Shown here one piece after another: positions 53,254 to 62,020 of a stretch of 64,000 nt of DNA. How positions within the stretch are numbered: position 1 is the first letter of the stretch; every line of letters begins with the position of its first letter. Position numbers and translations under genes: made by a program. A model generated the notes under the pieces. The model worked only from the letters and a program-made list of their open reading frames with translations, ran no database searches and was not told the origin of the DNA. This DNA is from Ottowia testudinis (GTDB taxonomy: Bacteria > Pseudomonadota > Gammaproteobacteria > Burkholderiales > Burkholderiaceae_C). The stretch spans positions 2,852,001-2,916,000 of the forward strand of contig NZ_CP071796.1 in NCBI RefSeq assembly GCF_017498525.1, read 5' to 3'.

Positions 53254-54338
53254 CGCTCCACCGGCGCCCGCCGCGCCGCCGCCTGCGGCGTGGTGACCAC
53301 GCGCTCGCCGGCCGACAGACCGCTCAGCACCTCGACCTGATCGCCCTGCGCCAGTCCCAGGCGCACCTGGCGCAGCAGCGGCTGGCCCTGCTCGTCCAGC
53401 ACGTAGACACCGGTCATCTCGGCGCGGCGCACGATGGCTGGCGCCGGCACGAACAGGCGCTGCGGCGCGCCGCTCAGCGCCGCGCCCGCGCCGGGCAGCG
53501 ACAGCCGGGCAAACTGGCCCGGCACCACGCCCGCCAGCGCGGCTGGCAGATCGGCGCGCACCTGCTGCGTGAGCGAGGCCGCATCCACCGTGGGCAGCAC
53601 CTGCACGCGCGTGGGTGCGACGGACTCGGCCTGCGTCGCCAGCGTCAGTCGCACGCCCTGTACGTTCCCACGCAGCGCCGCGCTGGGCACGGCGGCCGTC
53701 ACGCGCAGCGCGGCCGGGTCGTACACCGTCAGCAGCGGGCGTCCCGGCATGGCCATGTCGCCGCGCTCGATGGTCACCGCCGACACCACGCCGTCGAACG
53801 GTGCGCGCACCGCATGAAAGCCTGCCTGCGTCTGCGCCGCGCGCGCCTGCGCCGTCTGGGCGTTGACCTGCGCCTGCGCGGCCCGGTATTGCCCTTCGGC
53901 CTGGTCCAGCGCCGCCTTGGCGATGTAGTTCTTGGCGTAGAGCTGGCGCTTGCGTGCCACTTCCTGCGCCGCCACCTCCAGCGTGGCGCGCGCTGCCGCC
54001 ACCTGGGCCGCGCTGGCGGCGGCGCCCTGCTCGGCGGCGCGTGCGTCGATGCGCAGCAGCAGCTGGCCCGCGCGCACGCGGTCGCCGGCCTTCACATGAA
54101 GTTCGACAACGTTGCCTGGCACTTGCGCGGCCAGCACCGCCTGGCGCACCGCCTCGACCGAGCCTTCGTAGCTGGCCGTGGCCGCGGCATGGACGGCTCC
54201 AACCGGCACACTGGGCAAGGGCTCGGCCGCGTTCGCCGACTGACCCGACGCCGCCGACCAGGCCAGCAGACAGGCCACCAAGCCGGGCAGCCAACGGCGG
54301 CCGCCGACCGTGACGGAGATGACGGGGGGTTTTCGCAT
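53250..54338 (-). CDS. RND efflux membrane-fusion (adaptor) protein
   Basis: The product has 362 residues with a signal peptide (about 35 residues, ending SANAAEPL). A lipoyl half-domain (GNVVELHVKAGDRVRAGQLLLRID), a helical hairpin, the second lipoyl half (VRAPFDGVVSAVTIERGD) and beta-barrel domains follow. The start at 54338 is preferred because an operator dyad at 54357-54376 covers the more upstream ATG at 54374; 54347 is also possible. It is the first gene of the efflux operon. Confidence 0.87.
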
Positions 54339-54356
54339 GACGTCCATTGCGATATT

Positions 54357-54376
54357 ATTTGCGCAATCACGCAAAT
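54357..54376. promoter_or_regulatory. Inverted repeat ATTTGCG-N6-CGCAAAT, probable ArsR operator
   Basis: Perfect 7-bp arms lie between the divergent adaptor and ArsR genes, in an AT-rich pocket (ATATTATTTGCG). ArsR-type repressors bind dyads of this size. The position would let one site control both directions. Confidence 0.6.
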
Positions 54377-54448
54377 ATGCAATGCAAAACCGCTTCGCCC
54401 TCCCACCCGCGGGTTAGACTGACCATTGACCCTTTACTGCCCCTGGTG

Positions 54449-54829
54449 ATGCCCGTGGCTTCCATGAACAAACTGCCGCCCGAAGCCCTGGAGCACGTGG
54501 CGAACTACTTCCGCACGCTGTCGGAGCCGACGCGCCTGCGCGTGCTCAACGTGCTGGGCACCAGCGAACTGAGCGTGGGCGAGATCGCCCAGCTGGTCGA
54601 TTCCAGCGTGGCCAACGTGTCGCGCCACCTGGCGCAAATGGCGCAGCATGGCCTGGTGGCGCGCGAAAGCCGCGGCAACAGCGTCTATTACCGCGTGGCC
54701 GACCCGACGGTGAACGAGTTGTGCGACCTGGTGTGCGGCAGCGTGGCGCGCCGTTTCGATCAGGTGGTCAGCGCGCACGCGGCCTTCGTGGCCAGCACGG
54801 CGCCGGCCAGGCGCCGCAGGGCGGGATGA
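54449..54829 (+). CDS. ArsR-family transcriptional repressor
   Basis: This 126-residue winged-HTH protein reads YFRTLSEPTRLRVLNVLG, then ELSVGEIAQLVDSSVANVSRHLAQM and YYRVADP. Cysteines occur only near the C-terminal helix (NELCDLVCG, a CxxxC), not in the classical ELCVCDL metal site. A thiol or sulphide/persulphide sensor of the BigR/YgaV type is therefore plausible. It is divergent from the RND operon. The start at 54449 or 54464 cannot be decided; neither has a clear ribosome site. Confidence 0.8.
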   Translation: MPVASMNKLPPEALEHVANYFRTLSEPTRLRVLNVLGTSELSVGEIAQLVDSSVANVSRHLAQMAQHGLVARESRGNSVYYRVADPTVNELCDLVCGSVARRFDQVVSAHAAFVASTAPARRRRAG

Positions 54830-54884
54830 ATGCTATTTTTTATATGGCATCAACACCATGATTTACCACGACTCGTGCCGTATT

Positions 54885-55337
54885 TCATGCTGAATTGGCA
54901 CCATCGCGCACCACCAGGGTGTTGATGCGCGTGTGCGACAGCACGCTCTGCGCGACGCTGCCCAGCACCAGCTTTTCGAGTCCTCGGCGGCCGTGCGAAC
55001 CCATCACGATCAGGTCGGCTCCCACCGTTTCAGCCGATTCGAGAATGCCGCGCCAGACGGCGTGCGATTCCACCACCTTGGTCTCGGCGGCCACGCCGGC
55101 CTGCTTGAGGCGGTCGTTGGCGGCCTCGATGGCGGCGCTGGCTTCGGCGCGTGCGGCGTTCAAGTACTGGTCCTGCCCATAGGCAAAGTCAGCACCGACG
55201 CCGGTGAAAGGATACGGATCGATGACAAAGATCGCCGTGACCGTGCTGCCGAAGGCACGCGCCAGGGCGCCGGCCTTGTCGATCGCGGCGAGCGAAGTGA
55301 CCGAGCCGTCGACGGGAACGAGGATGTGCTTGAACAT
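54885..55337 (-). CDS. Universal stress protein (UspA family)
   Basis: The product has 150 residues beginning FKHILVPVDGS. The ATP-binding motif is GSHGRRGLEKLVLGSVAQSVL, of G-2x-G-9x-G-S type. It probably binds ATP and is induced in stress. AAGGAGCT stands before the ATG at 55337; an upstream in-frame codon is not needed. It is a single-gene unit. Confidence 0.88.
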   Translation of the reverse strand: MFKHILVPVDGSVTSLAAIDKAGALARAFGSTVTAIFVIDPYPFTGVGADFAYGQDQYLNAARAEASAAIEAANDRLKQAGVAAETKVVESHAVWRGILESAETVGADLIVMGSHGRRGLEKLVLGSVAQSVLSHTRINTLVVRDGANSA

Positions 55338-55416
55338 GCGCAGCTCCTTCGGTGCAGATGAATGGATGAGGTGTTTGCATTCTGAGCGGCCACCATGCCG
55401 GGCCGCTTGATGCTCG

Positions 55417-56217
55417 TCAAGCGCCGGGGTCAAGAAACCCGCCAGCGCGCAGAGTCACCACCAGCGTGTCGCGGCGGCCCACGGCATCTGGGTGCGCCGG
55501 CTGGATCGGCGTTGATTCGTGGATCACGCGCTCATCGTCCATCAGCAGCACGCTCCAGGGCTCCTCGAGCGTGAAACGCTGGCCGTTGGGGCCGTCGAGC
55601 TCGAACACGCGTGTTTCGCCGCCCTTGATGTCGTGCCGCCCCACGAGAAACACGGCCACCAGATCAACGCCATCGCGGTGCGCGCCCTCGGGCGTGGGCC
55701 GGCCAATGCCGTCCGCCGTGTCGATGCGAAACTGGTGCACCTCGCCGTACCAGACCGGCTCGCCGCGCAGCGCCGTGACAACGCGCGCCAGCCAGCCGGC
55801 CAGGGCGCGCCAGTCGGCGCACGCCAACGTGGCTGGCTCGACGGGCTGAAACCACCGCTCCATCCCGCCGTGCAGTGCGTTGTAGTCCAACGGCTGCCAA
55901 TGCGGACGATAGGGCACATCGCAAAGCGCACCGTCCCGCGCAATGAACGACGCATGGCGTCGCCAGCGATAGCGCCCGCCGTCCTTCAAGTATTCGTCGG
56001 GTGCCAGCCGATCCCAGTCGGGCATCAACGCCGCCAAGCCCGCCGCGCTGGCGCCAGACAACACGCGCACGGCGGCAGCGTCGAGCACCGCGAAGCCGCG
56101 CTGGGCCAAGTGATCAAGGTAATCGTGGGGGGTGGAAAACGGGGGCGAGAACACGATGGCGCCAGCGAAGCAAAGAAGCCCACAAGCATAGTCCCAAGCC
56201 CGCATGACCTGCGTCAA
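55417..56217 (-). CDS. 2OG-Fe(II) dioxygenase family protein (BsmA/IDO-like)
   Basis: The product has 266 residues from the first ATG; 56205 is another candidate and the first 20 residues may not be translated. The facial triad is visible as His180-x-Asp182 (EGAHRDGVD) and His233 (RVIHESTP), with Arg further on for 2-oxoglutarate. The family includes free L-amino-acid hydroxylases such as isoleucine dioxygenase and BsmA. The substrate is unknown. Confidence 0.75.
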   Translation of the reverse strand: MTQVMRAWDYACGLLCFAGAIVFSPPFSTPHDYLDHLAQRGFAVLDAAAVRVLSGASAAGLAALMPDWDRLAPDEYLKDGGRYRWRRHASFIARDGALCDVPYRPHWQPLDYNALHGGMERWFQPVEPATLACADWRALAGWLARVVTALRGEPVWYGEVHQFRIDTADGIGRPTPEGAHRDGVDLVAVFLVGRHDIKGGETRVFELDGPNGQRFTLEEPWSVLLMDDERVIHESTPIQPAHPDAVGRRDTLVVTLRAGGFLDPGA

Positions 56218-56271
56218 GGCCGCGCGCTCAGGCGGCGGCTAGGCTCGGGCAGCCACCTTTGGAGAATACCG

Positions 56272-56778
56272 ATGCCCACTCTGCTCTGGTCCGACGACTT
56301 CGCTCTGGGCGTGACCGAGATGGACGCCACGCACCAGGAGTTCGTTGCCCTGCTGGCCGACGCGAGCCGCGCTGCCGATGCCGACCTGCCCACGTGCTGG
56401 CAGGCGCTGGTCGAGCACACGGCGCAGCATTTCGCGCGCGAGGACGCCTACATGCTGGCCACGCGTTTTGCCGCCACCAACTGCCACACCACGCACCACG
56501 CCATGGTGCTGAATGTGATGCGCCAAGGCCTGGCGATGGGCCAGCAAGGCGACCTGGCGCCGATGCGCCAGATGGCGCGCGAGTTGGCCACCTGGTTCCC
56601 TCAACACGCCGACACCATGGACGCGGCGCTGGCCCTGCACTTGCAGCGCGTCGGCTTTGATCCCGCCACCGGCGCCGTCACGCACGCCAGCGCCCTGCCG
56701 GCCGAGGCCATTCACGGCTGTGGCGGCGGTAGTTGCAGCCCGGCAGAGGAACCACAGCCAGCGGCGGCAGCGGCCTGA
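56272..56778 (+). CDS. Bacteriohemerythrin
   Basis: This 168-residue four-helix protein has the di-iron ligands HQEF (His21, Glu23 region), HFARED (His53, Glu57) and HTTHH (72-76). Hemerythrins bind O2 reversibly. The C-terminal tail adds an unusual Cys pair (HGCGGGSC) and an Ala-rich end, which might bind metal or thiol. GGAG precedes the ATG. Overlapping longer reading to the left is antisense to the dioxygenase gene and not used. Confidence 0.85.
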   Translation: MPTLLWSDDFALGVTEMDATHQEFVALLADASRAADADLPTCWQALVEHTAQHFAREDAYMLATRFAATNCHTTHHAMVLNVMRQGLAMGQQGDLAPMRQMARELATWFPQHADTMDAALALHLQRVGFDPATGAVTHASALPAEAIHGCGGGSCSPAEEPQPAAAAA

Positions 56779-56834
56779 CGCCTGTGCGTCAGGCCAACAG
56801 GCGCCGCCAGACCAAGCGCGCCGCCGGCCACTCG

Positions 56835-57020
56835 ATGACCCATGACTTCGCTCCGCTCGATGACATCGGCGCGGCCTTCGATCACGCACCCGGCGGGCGC
56901 ATGACGAAGGTCATCGCGCCAAAGGCGCCTTCATCGACGGCCGCAGGCCGAGCCCATGCGCTCACCAGGGCACAGTCATCGCTTCTTGCATGGTTGGCGC
57001 GCGGCGCCACGGACCGCTGA
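56835..57020 (+). CDS. Possible small protein upstream of a membrane-protein gene
   Basis: A 61-codon reading (MTHDFAPLDDIGAAFDHAPG and onward) ends one base before the GTG of the next gene. I recognise no family and see no good ribosome site. It may only be leader sequence. The remainder of 56779-57021 holds nothing clear. Confidence 0.25.
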   Translation: MTHDFAPLDDIGAAFDHAPGGRMTKVIAPKAPSSTAAGRAHALTRAQSSLLAWLARGATDR

Positions 57021-57021
57021 C

Positions 57022-57660
57022 GTGGAATTCTGGAACATCGCCCTCGTTGCCCTTGCCCTGGGGATGGCCTTGCTGTTCAAGCCTTGGCGTCTGCTGGCGG
57101 GTGGCGCGCTGCTGTCACCGTTGCTGGCCGCGCTGGTCATCACGCCTTGGCTGTGGGCCCTGCCCTGGCTGCACCGCATGCCGATCCACCTGCAGTTGTC
57201 GGGCGCCTGCCTGATTGGCTTGGCGCTGGGCTGGCCGCTGGCGGTGCCGGTGCTGTGCTTGGTGGCGCTGGCCACCGGCCTGATTGCCCCGGTAAGTTTT
57301 GCCCAGCAAGTGGACATGGCCCTGTGGCTGGGCATCGTGCCAGTCACGCTATCGTTTCTGGTCGGCATGGCGCTCAGGCGCTGGGTCTGGAAGAACCTGT
57401 TTGTCTACATCCTGGGCCGCGCCTTCCTGGGCACGGTGCTGTGCATGTTCGCCGCCGGCGCGCTGGCTCAGTGGACGAACCACGCCCTGGCCGCCACCGT
57501 CGAGCCCGAACTCGCCATGGTGGCGCGCTGGCTCATCGCCTGGGGCGATGCCTTCATGACCGGCATGATGGCGGCCATCTGCGTGGCTTTTCGCCCGCAC
57601 TGGCTGGCCACCTGGTCAGACAGCCTGTACGTGCCCGCGCCGCAGCGGCCGTCGCCCTGA
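57022..57660 (+). CDS. Polytopic membrane protein, possibly energy-coupling-factor (CbiM-like) permease
   Basis: This 212-residue protein has six or so TM helices and WNIALVALALGMALLF at the N-terminus. The pattern, with RRWVWKNLFVYILGRAFLGT in the middle, resembles proteins annotated as uncharacterised COG3235-type or ECF permease-like. The GTG at 57022 is chosen because the helix starts right after it; upstream residues are Arg/Pro-rich and unlike the family. The function is uncertain. Confidence 0.6.
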   Translation: MEFWNIALVALALGMALLFKPWRLLAGGALLSPLLAALVITPWLWALPWLHRMPIHLQLSGACLIGLALGWPLAVPVLCLVALATGLIAPVSFAQQVDMALWLGIVPVTLSFLVGMALRRWVWKNLFVYILGRAFLGTVLCMFAAGALAQWTNHALAATVEPELAMVARWLIAWGDAFMTGMMAAICVAFRPHWLATWSDSLYVPAPQRPSP

Positions 57661-57707
57661 GCTCCTGACATCACGCCGCCGGTGGAGCGGCACAATGGCG
57701 TCCGACC

Positions 57708-58415
57708 ATGACGCCACCTCGCACGCGCTTCCACCCGTTTCGCCCGCTGCTGACCGGCATGCTGGCGCTGCTGCCACTCGCCGCCACGCTCCTGCTGCTG
57801 GTGTGGGCCGCGCGGCTGGCAGCCGAATGGCTGGGGCCGCAAAGTGGCATCGGCTCCATCCTCATCTACCTGGGCGTCGGCGTGGCGGCGTCGCCGGTGT
57901 GGGCGTATGTGGCGGGCATCGTAATCCTGCTGGCTGGCGTGTACGGCGTCGGCCTGCTGGTAGAGGCCGGGCTGCAGCGCGGGGTGGATAGCCTGCTGCA
58001 GTCGCTGATGCGGCGCATTCCGGTGGTACGCACGGTGTATGACGTGGCGCAGCGCCTGGTCGGCCTGATCGGCACTTCGCGCGAGGACGGCATGAAGTCG
58101 ATGCAGCCGGTGTGGCTGCACTTTGGCGGCCCGCCCGCGCCCGGCGAGGCCGGCAACACAGCCGTGCTGGCGCTGCAGACGACCCACGAGGCGGTGCTGC
58201 TGGGCGGCGCCCCCTATCACGGCGTGCTGGTGCCCACGGCGCCGGTGCCGGTGGGCGGCGGCCTGCTTTTCGTGCCGGCGCATTGGGTGCTGCCGGCCGA
58301 CGTGGGCATCGAGGGCGTGACCAGCATCTACGTCTCGATGGGCGTGACGGCGAACCAGTACCTCGGCCCCAAAGGCGCGCCGCCGTCGCGTTCGCGGACA
58401 CCCGGCCAAGTTTGA
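57708..58415 (+). CDS. DUF502 family membrane protein
   Basis: This 235-residue protein has two N-terminal TM helices (about 12-36 and 48-84). A soluble DUF502 domain follows with RIPVVRTVYDVAQRL and a terminal segment GVTSIYVSMGV. DUF502 proteins are widespread and poorly studied. It lies 47 bp after the preceding gene, perhaps in the same transcript. Confidence 0.78.
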   Translation: MTPPRTRFHPFRPLLTGMLALLPLAATLLLLVWAARLAAEWLGPQSGIGSILIYLGVGVAASPVWAYVAGIVILLAGVYGVGLLVEAGLQRGVDSLLQSLMRRIPVVRTVYDVAQRLVGLIGTSREDGMKSMQPVWLHFGGPPAPGEAGNTAVLALQTTHEAVLLGGAPYHGVLVPTAPVPVGGGLLFVPAHWVLPADVGIEGVTSIYVSMGVTANQYLGPKGAPPSRSRTPGQV

Positions 58416-58538
58416 CGCAGCTCAAGCGTCACGGCTTTCGAGGCGCAGCGCCCCATCACCTTTGCGCCGCATCAAGCCCAGCCGCACGCGGCGGCCCCAC
58501 AGTCATGGCTTGTTCAAGACTGCATGGGAGTGCACACG

Positions 58539-58697
58539 ATGAAGCTTTGGCAAGACCTGTTCGGCACCGACTACGGCCTGATGAGCATCGCTGGCTTGCT
58601 GTTCATCGTCTTCATGGCGATCTGGTTCGTGCGCTTCTTCCTTCGCAAGATGAACGAGCCACCGCGCGACATGCCGCAAAGGCGTCCAGCGAAATAG
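58539..58697 (+). CDS. DUF3149 small membrane protein
   Basis: This 52-residue protein begins MKLWQDLFGTDYGLMSIAG and has one TM helix and a basic tail (VRFFLRKMNE). It fits the DUF3149 pattern (xxWxDLFxTDxGLMS) common in Burkholderiales. The function is unknown. Confidence 0.75.
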   Translation: MKLWQDLFGTDYGLMSIAGLLFIVFMAIWFVRFFLRKMNEPPRDMPQRRPAK

Positions 58698-58725
58698 CTG
58701 CCGGTTTGCGTCAATCGAGCCGCTG

Positions 58726-58754
58726 GCGCTTGCAAATCAAGCGCGAGCAGCTAT
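58726..58754 (+). repeat. Dispersed palindrome + CAGCTAT repeat, copy B
   Basis: GCGCTT, 7 bases, AAGCGC, 3 bases, CAGCTAT, then AAAAAC. It lies between convergent DUF3149 and acyl-CoA ligase genes, 29 bp after the former. Confidence 0.6.
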
Positions 58755-58779
58755 AAAAACAGAAGCGCGCCGCGATCGG

Positions 58780-60477
58780 TCAAATACGGGGCGCGGCCTC
58801 TGCCTCTTGCAGCGCGCGCCACATCACCTTGCCGCTGCCGCTCTTGGGCAGGCTGCCGGCAAACTGCACCACGCGCGGCACCTTGTACACGGCCATGTTG
58901 TCGCGGCACCAGTCGATGATGTCCTGCTCGCTCACCTGGCCCTGGTGGCTGGGCCGCAGCACCACCACCGCCTTGACCGATTCGCCGCGGTAGGCATCCT
59001 GGGTGGCGATAACGCAGGCCTCCTGGATCGCCGGGTGGCGGAACATCAGCGCCTCGACCTCGGCTGGCCACACCTTGTAGCCGCTGGCGTTGATCATGCG
59101 CTTCAAGCGGTCGGTGATGAAGAAGTAACCGTCCTCGTCGACCCGGCCCAGATCGCCTGAGCGAAAAAACCGCTTGCCGTCCAGCTCGAAGAAAGCGGCT
59201 TCGGTGGCGTCGGGCCGCTTCCAGTAGCCCTGAAAGACCTCGGGGCCATGGATTACGATCTCGCCCTGCTCGCCCTGCGGCACCTCTTGCAGCGTTTCGG
59301 GGTCAACCACGCGCGCGTCGGTGCTCATGAACGGAATGCCCAGGCACTGCTGCTTGGGGTGATCGACCGGGTTCTGGTGCGAGGGCGCGGCGGTTTCGGT
59401 CAGGCCGTAGCCTTCGCAATAGGCCAGGCCATAGACGTCGAGCAGGCGCTGCGCCACCGCCTGCGGCATGGCCGCGCCGCCGCCGCTGATGGTCTTCAGG
59501 CTGCTCAGATCAAAGCTGGCGAAATTGGGGCTGGCCAGCAGGTCGATCACCATGGTGGGGATGTTCGCCCAAGCCGTCACGCGCCAGCGCGAGATCAAAC
59601 GGCCGGCCAGGTCGCGGTCCCAGCGCGGCATCACGATCATGGTGGAGCCGGCATACACCGCCGCCTGCATCACCGCCACCAGCCCGGTGATGTGGAACAT
59701 GGGCACCACCACCAGGCCAATGGTCTCGGGCGTGGCGCTGCCCCACATCGCGCAGGCCACGGCGTTGTGCATCACGCTGGCGTGGGTGTGCATGCAGCCC
59801 TTGGGCAGGCCGGTGGTACCACTGGTGTAGGGCAGGATGGCCAGGTCGGCCGGGCCGGCGGTGGTCTCGGCCAGCGGGCCGTCAAAGGCGAGGGCATCCT
59901 TCCACGCGAGCACTTGGCCGCCAGCCAGTGTGGGCAGCGCGTGGTGCGTCAGCAGCCAGTCGCGCCAGGCGGCAGGCGGTGCGTCGTCGCCTTCAACGTT
60001 GCTGTCAAAGCCGTCCGTGAACTGAGTGACGATCAGGTGCCTGAGGCGCTGGCCCTCGGGCAGCGCGTTGCTGGCACCGGCCAGCTCACCGGCCAGGTCG
60101 GCGGTGGTGATGGCCACCTTGGCGTCGGGGTCGGTGATGAAGTGCTTCAGCTCCTCGGCGCGGTTCATCGGGTTGACCGGCACCACCACCGCGCCGACGC
60201 GCAGGATTGCGAAGTGCGCCACGATGAGCTGTGGGCAATTCTGCATGTTCAGCACCACGCGGTCGCCCTTTTGCACCCCCAGCGCCTGCAGCTGCGCGGC
60301 CAGGCGCTCGGCGGCGTGCTTGAGCTGGCCCCAGGTCAGCACGCTGCCGAAGAACACGGTGGCAGCCTTGTCCGGATAGCGCATGGCGCTCACCGCCAGG
60401 TTCTGCCACAGCGAGGTGGCGGGCGGCGTGATGGCGGGCGGCAGGCGCTTGGGCCAGAACTTGTAGTGAGCTCGCAT
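58780..60477 (-). CDS. AMP-binding acyl-CoA synthetase (medium/long-chain type)
   Basis: This 565-residue ANL-superfamily enzyme has the P-loop-like YTSGTTGLPKG (about 218-228), the A5 motif YGLTETAA, the hinge GDLGRVDEDGYFFITDRLKRMI and the catalytic-lysine region PKSGSGKVMWR. It should activate a fatty or aromatic acid as acyl-AMP, then acyl-CoA. The ATG at 60477 has GGAG upstream; a TTG 15 bases earlier is less likely. No neighbouring beta-oxidation genes tell the substrate. Confidence 0.88.
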   Translation of the reverse strand: MRAHYKFWPKRLPPAITPPATSLWQNLAVSAMRYPDKAATVFFGSVLTWGQLKHAAERLAAQLQALGVQKGDRVVLNMQNCPQLIVAHFAILRVGAVVVPVNPMNRAEELKHFITDPDAKVAITTADLAGELAGASNALPEGQRLRHLIVTQFTDGFDSNVEGDDAPPAAWRDWLLTHHALPTLAGGQVLAWKDALAFDGPLAETTAGPADLAILPYTSGTTGLPKGCMHTHASVMHNAVACAMWGSATPETIGLVVVPMFHITGLVAVMQAAVYAGSTMIVMPRWDRDLAGRLISRWRVTAWANIPTMVIDLLASPNFASFDLSSLKTISGGGAAMPQAVAQRLLDVYGLAYCEGYGLTETAAPSHQNPVDHPKQQCLGIPFMSTDARVVDPETLQEVPQGEQGEIVIHGPEVFQGYWKRPDATEAAFFELDGKRFFRSGDLGRVDEDGYFFITDRLKRMINASGYKVWPAEVEALMFRHPAIQEACVIATQDAYRGESVKAVVVLRPSHQGQVSEQDIIDWCRDNMAVYKVPRVVQFAGSLPKSGSGKVMWRALQEAEAAPRI

Positions 60478-60651
60478 GGGGTCTGTCTCCAAAAATCAGC
60501 TTGATTCGCACTTGACGAGGGAAACCAGCGGGGTCGGATTGATGTTGAGACGCGCGTGGCTCGCACCCACAGCCCCGCTGTCACCAAGGTGACAAAAACA
60601 CTTGTAGAATATTACTTTCGTACTCTATTTGAACCTGTTGTTCACTTTTTC

Positions 60652-61560
60652 ATGTCTAAGTTTTTGCAAAAAACCCGTTCTTTGTCCTGCCTGTCGATGG
60701 TGCTGGCAGGCTTGTTCGCCACCCATGCCGTTGCCGGCCCAACGCTGGAGCGAATCAAGACGACCGGCACCGTGAATATTGGTTACCGGGCCGACAGCGT
60801 GCCGTTTTCATACACGGGAGCAGATGGCAAACCGATGGGCTATGCGCTGGATATTTGCGCGCAACTGGTTCAAAACCTTCAGGCCCAGTACAAGCTGCCC
60901 CAGCTCAAGACGCAGTATGTGCTGGTCACGGGCGCGGATCGCATCGCCAAGATCACCGAGGGCAAGATCGACCTTGAGTGCGCCAACACCACCAACAGCA
61001 AGACGCGGCGCGATCAGGTCGCCTTTGGCTTGACGCACTACTTCGCCTCGGCCCGGATTCTTTCGCGTGAAGCCGAGAAGATCCGCAGCTTCGGCGATCT
61101 CACGGGCAAGACGATTGCGCTGGTCAAAGGCACGACGGGCATGGCGATCGCCGAAGCACGCCAACGCGCTGGCGCCAAATTCACCGTTCTGAACGTTGCC
61201 GACACCAAGAAGGCCGTTGAGGCGGTCGAGGCAGGCCAAGCGCACGCCACCATCGGCGATGACGTGCTTCTGGAGGTGTTCAAGCAGAAATCCAAGGCCA
61301 AACTGGCGATGGCGGACGCCAACCTGTCCATTGAGCCACTGGCCATCATGATGAACAAGGGTGACGAGGAGTTCACGTCGTTCATGAGCAAGGAGATGAC
61401 CAAGCTCTTCGCTTCAGGCCAAGGCGCCAAGCTCTACACCCAGTGGTTTCAGGCGCCGCTGCCCGAACTGGGCTTTAACCTGAACATCAAGCTGAGCCGC
61501 CTGCTGCACGACAACTTCATTCGGCCCAACGGCTACGTGGCGGATTGGACCATGCTGTAA
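60652..61560 (+). CDS. Amino-acid ABC transporter periplasmic binding protein (GltI-like)
   Basis: The product has 302 residues with a signal peptide (to about AVAGPTLE) and the SBP_bac_3 fold (IGYRADSVPFSYTGADGKPMGY, DLECANTTNSKTRRDQVAF). The GltI group binds glutamate/aspartate. No permease or ATPase genes follow, so it is an orphan receptor here. It starts at 60652; the frame continues upstream without a better start. Confidence 0.85.
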   Translation: MSKFLQKTRSLSCLSMVLAGLFATHAVAGPTLERIKTTGTVNIGYRADSVPFSYTGADGKPMGYALDICAQLVQNLQAQYKLPQLKTQYVLVTGADRIAKITEGKIDLECANTTNSKTRRDQVAFGLTHYFASARILSREAEKIRSFGDLTGKTIALVKGTTGMAIAEARQRAGAKFTVLNVADTKKAVEAVEAGQAHATIGDDVLLEVFKQKSKAKLAMADANLSIEPLAIMMNKGDEEFTSFMSKEMTKLFASGQGAKLYTQWFQAPLPELGFNLNIKLSRLLHDNFIRPNGYVADWTML

Positions 61561-61597
61561 GTTCACACCGGTCGAGAAAGCGGTGTGAGTATCGGGC

Positions 61598-61963
<366 letters not shown>

Positions 61964-61978
61964 TCAAATCAGACTCTG

Positions 61979-62007
61979 GCGCTTGTTCAATAAGCGCAAT
62001 CAGCTAT
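61979..62007 (+). repeat. Dispersed palindrome + CAGCTAT repeat, copy C
   Basis: GCGCTT, 7 bases, AAGCGC, 3 bases, CAGCTAT, then CAAATTAAGAGC. It occupies the 84-bp gap between glnB and nadE and could affect the joint transcript. Confidence 0.6.
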
Positions 62008-62020
62008 CAAATTAAGAGCT

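Noticed and set aside
55519..56271. Long N-terminal extension of the hemerythrin reading
   Set aside because: It is antisense to the 2OG-Fe dioxygenase gene and unlike any hemerythrin; a ribosome site precedes 56272.
60646..60653. TTTTTCAT as an ICE end near 60.6 kb
   Set aside because: It overlaps the start of the amino-acid-binding protein gene inside ordinary chromosome, with no ICE genes nearby.
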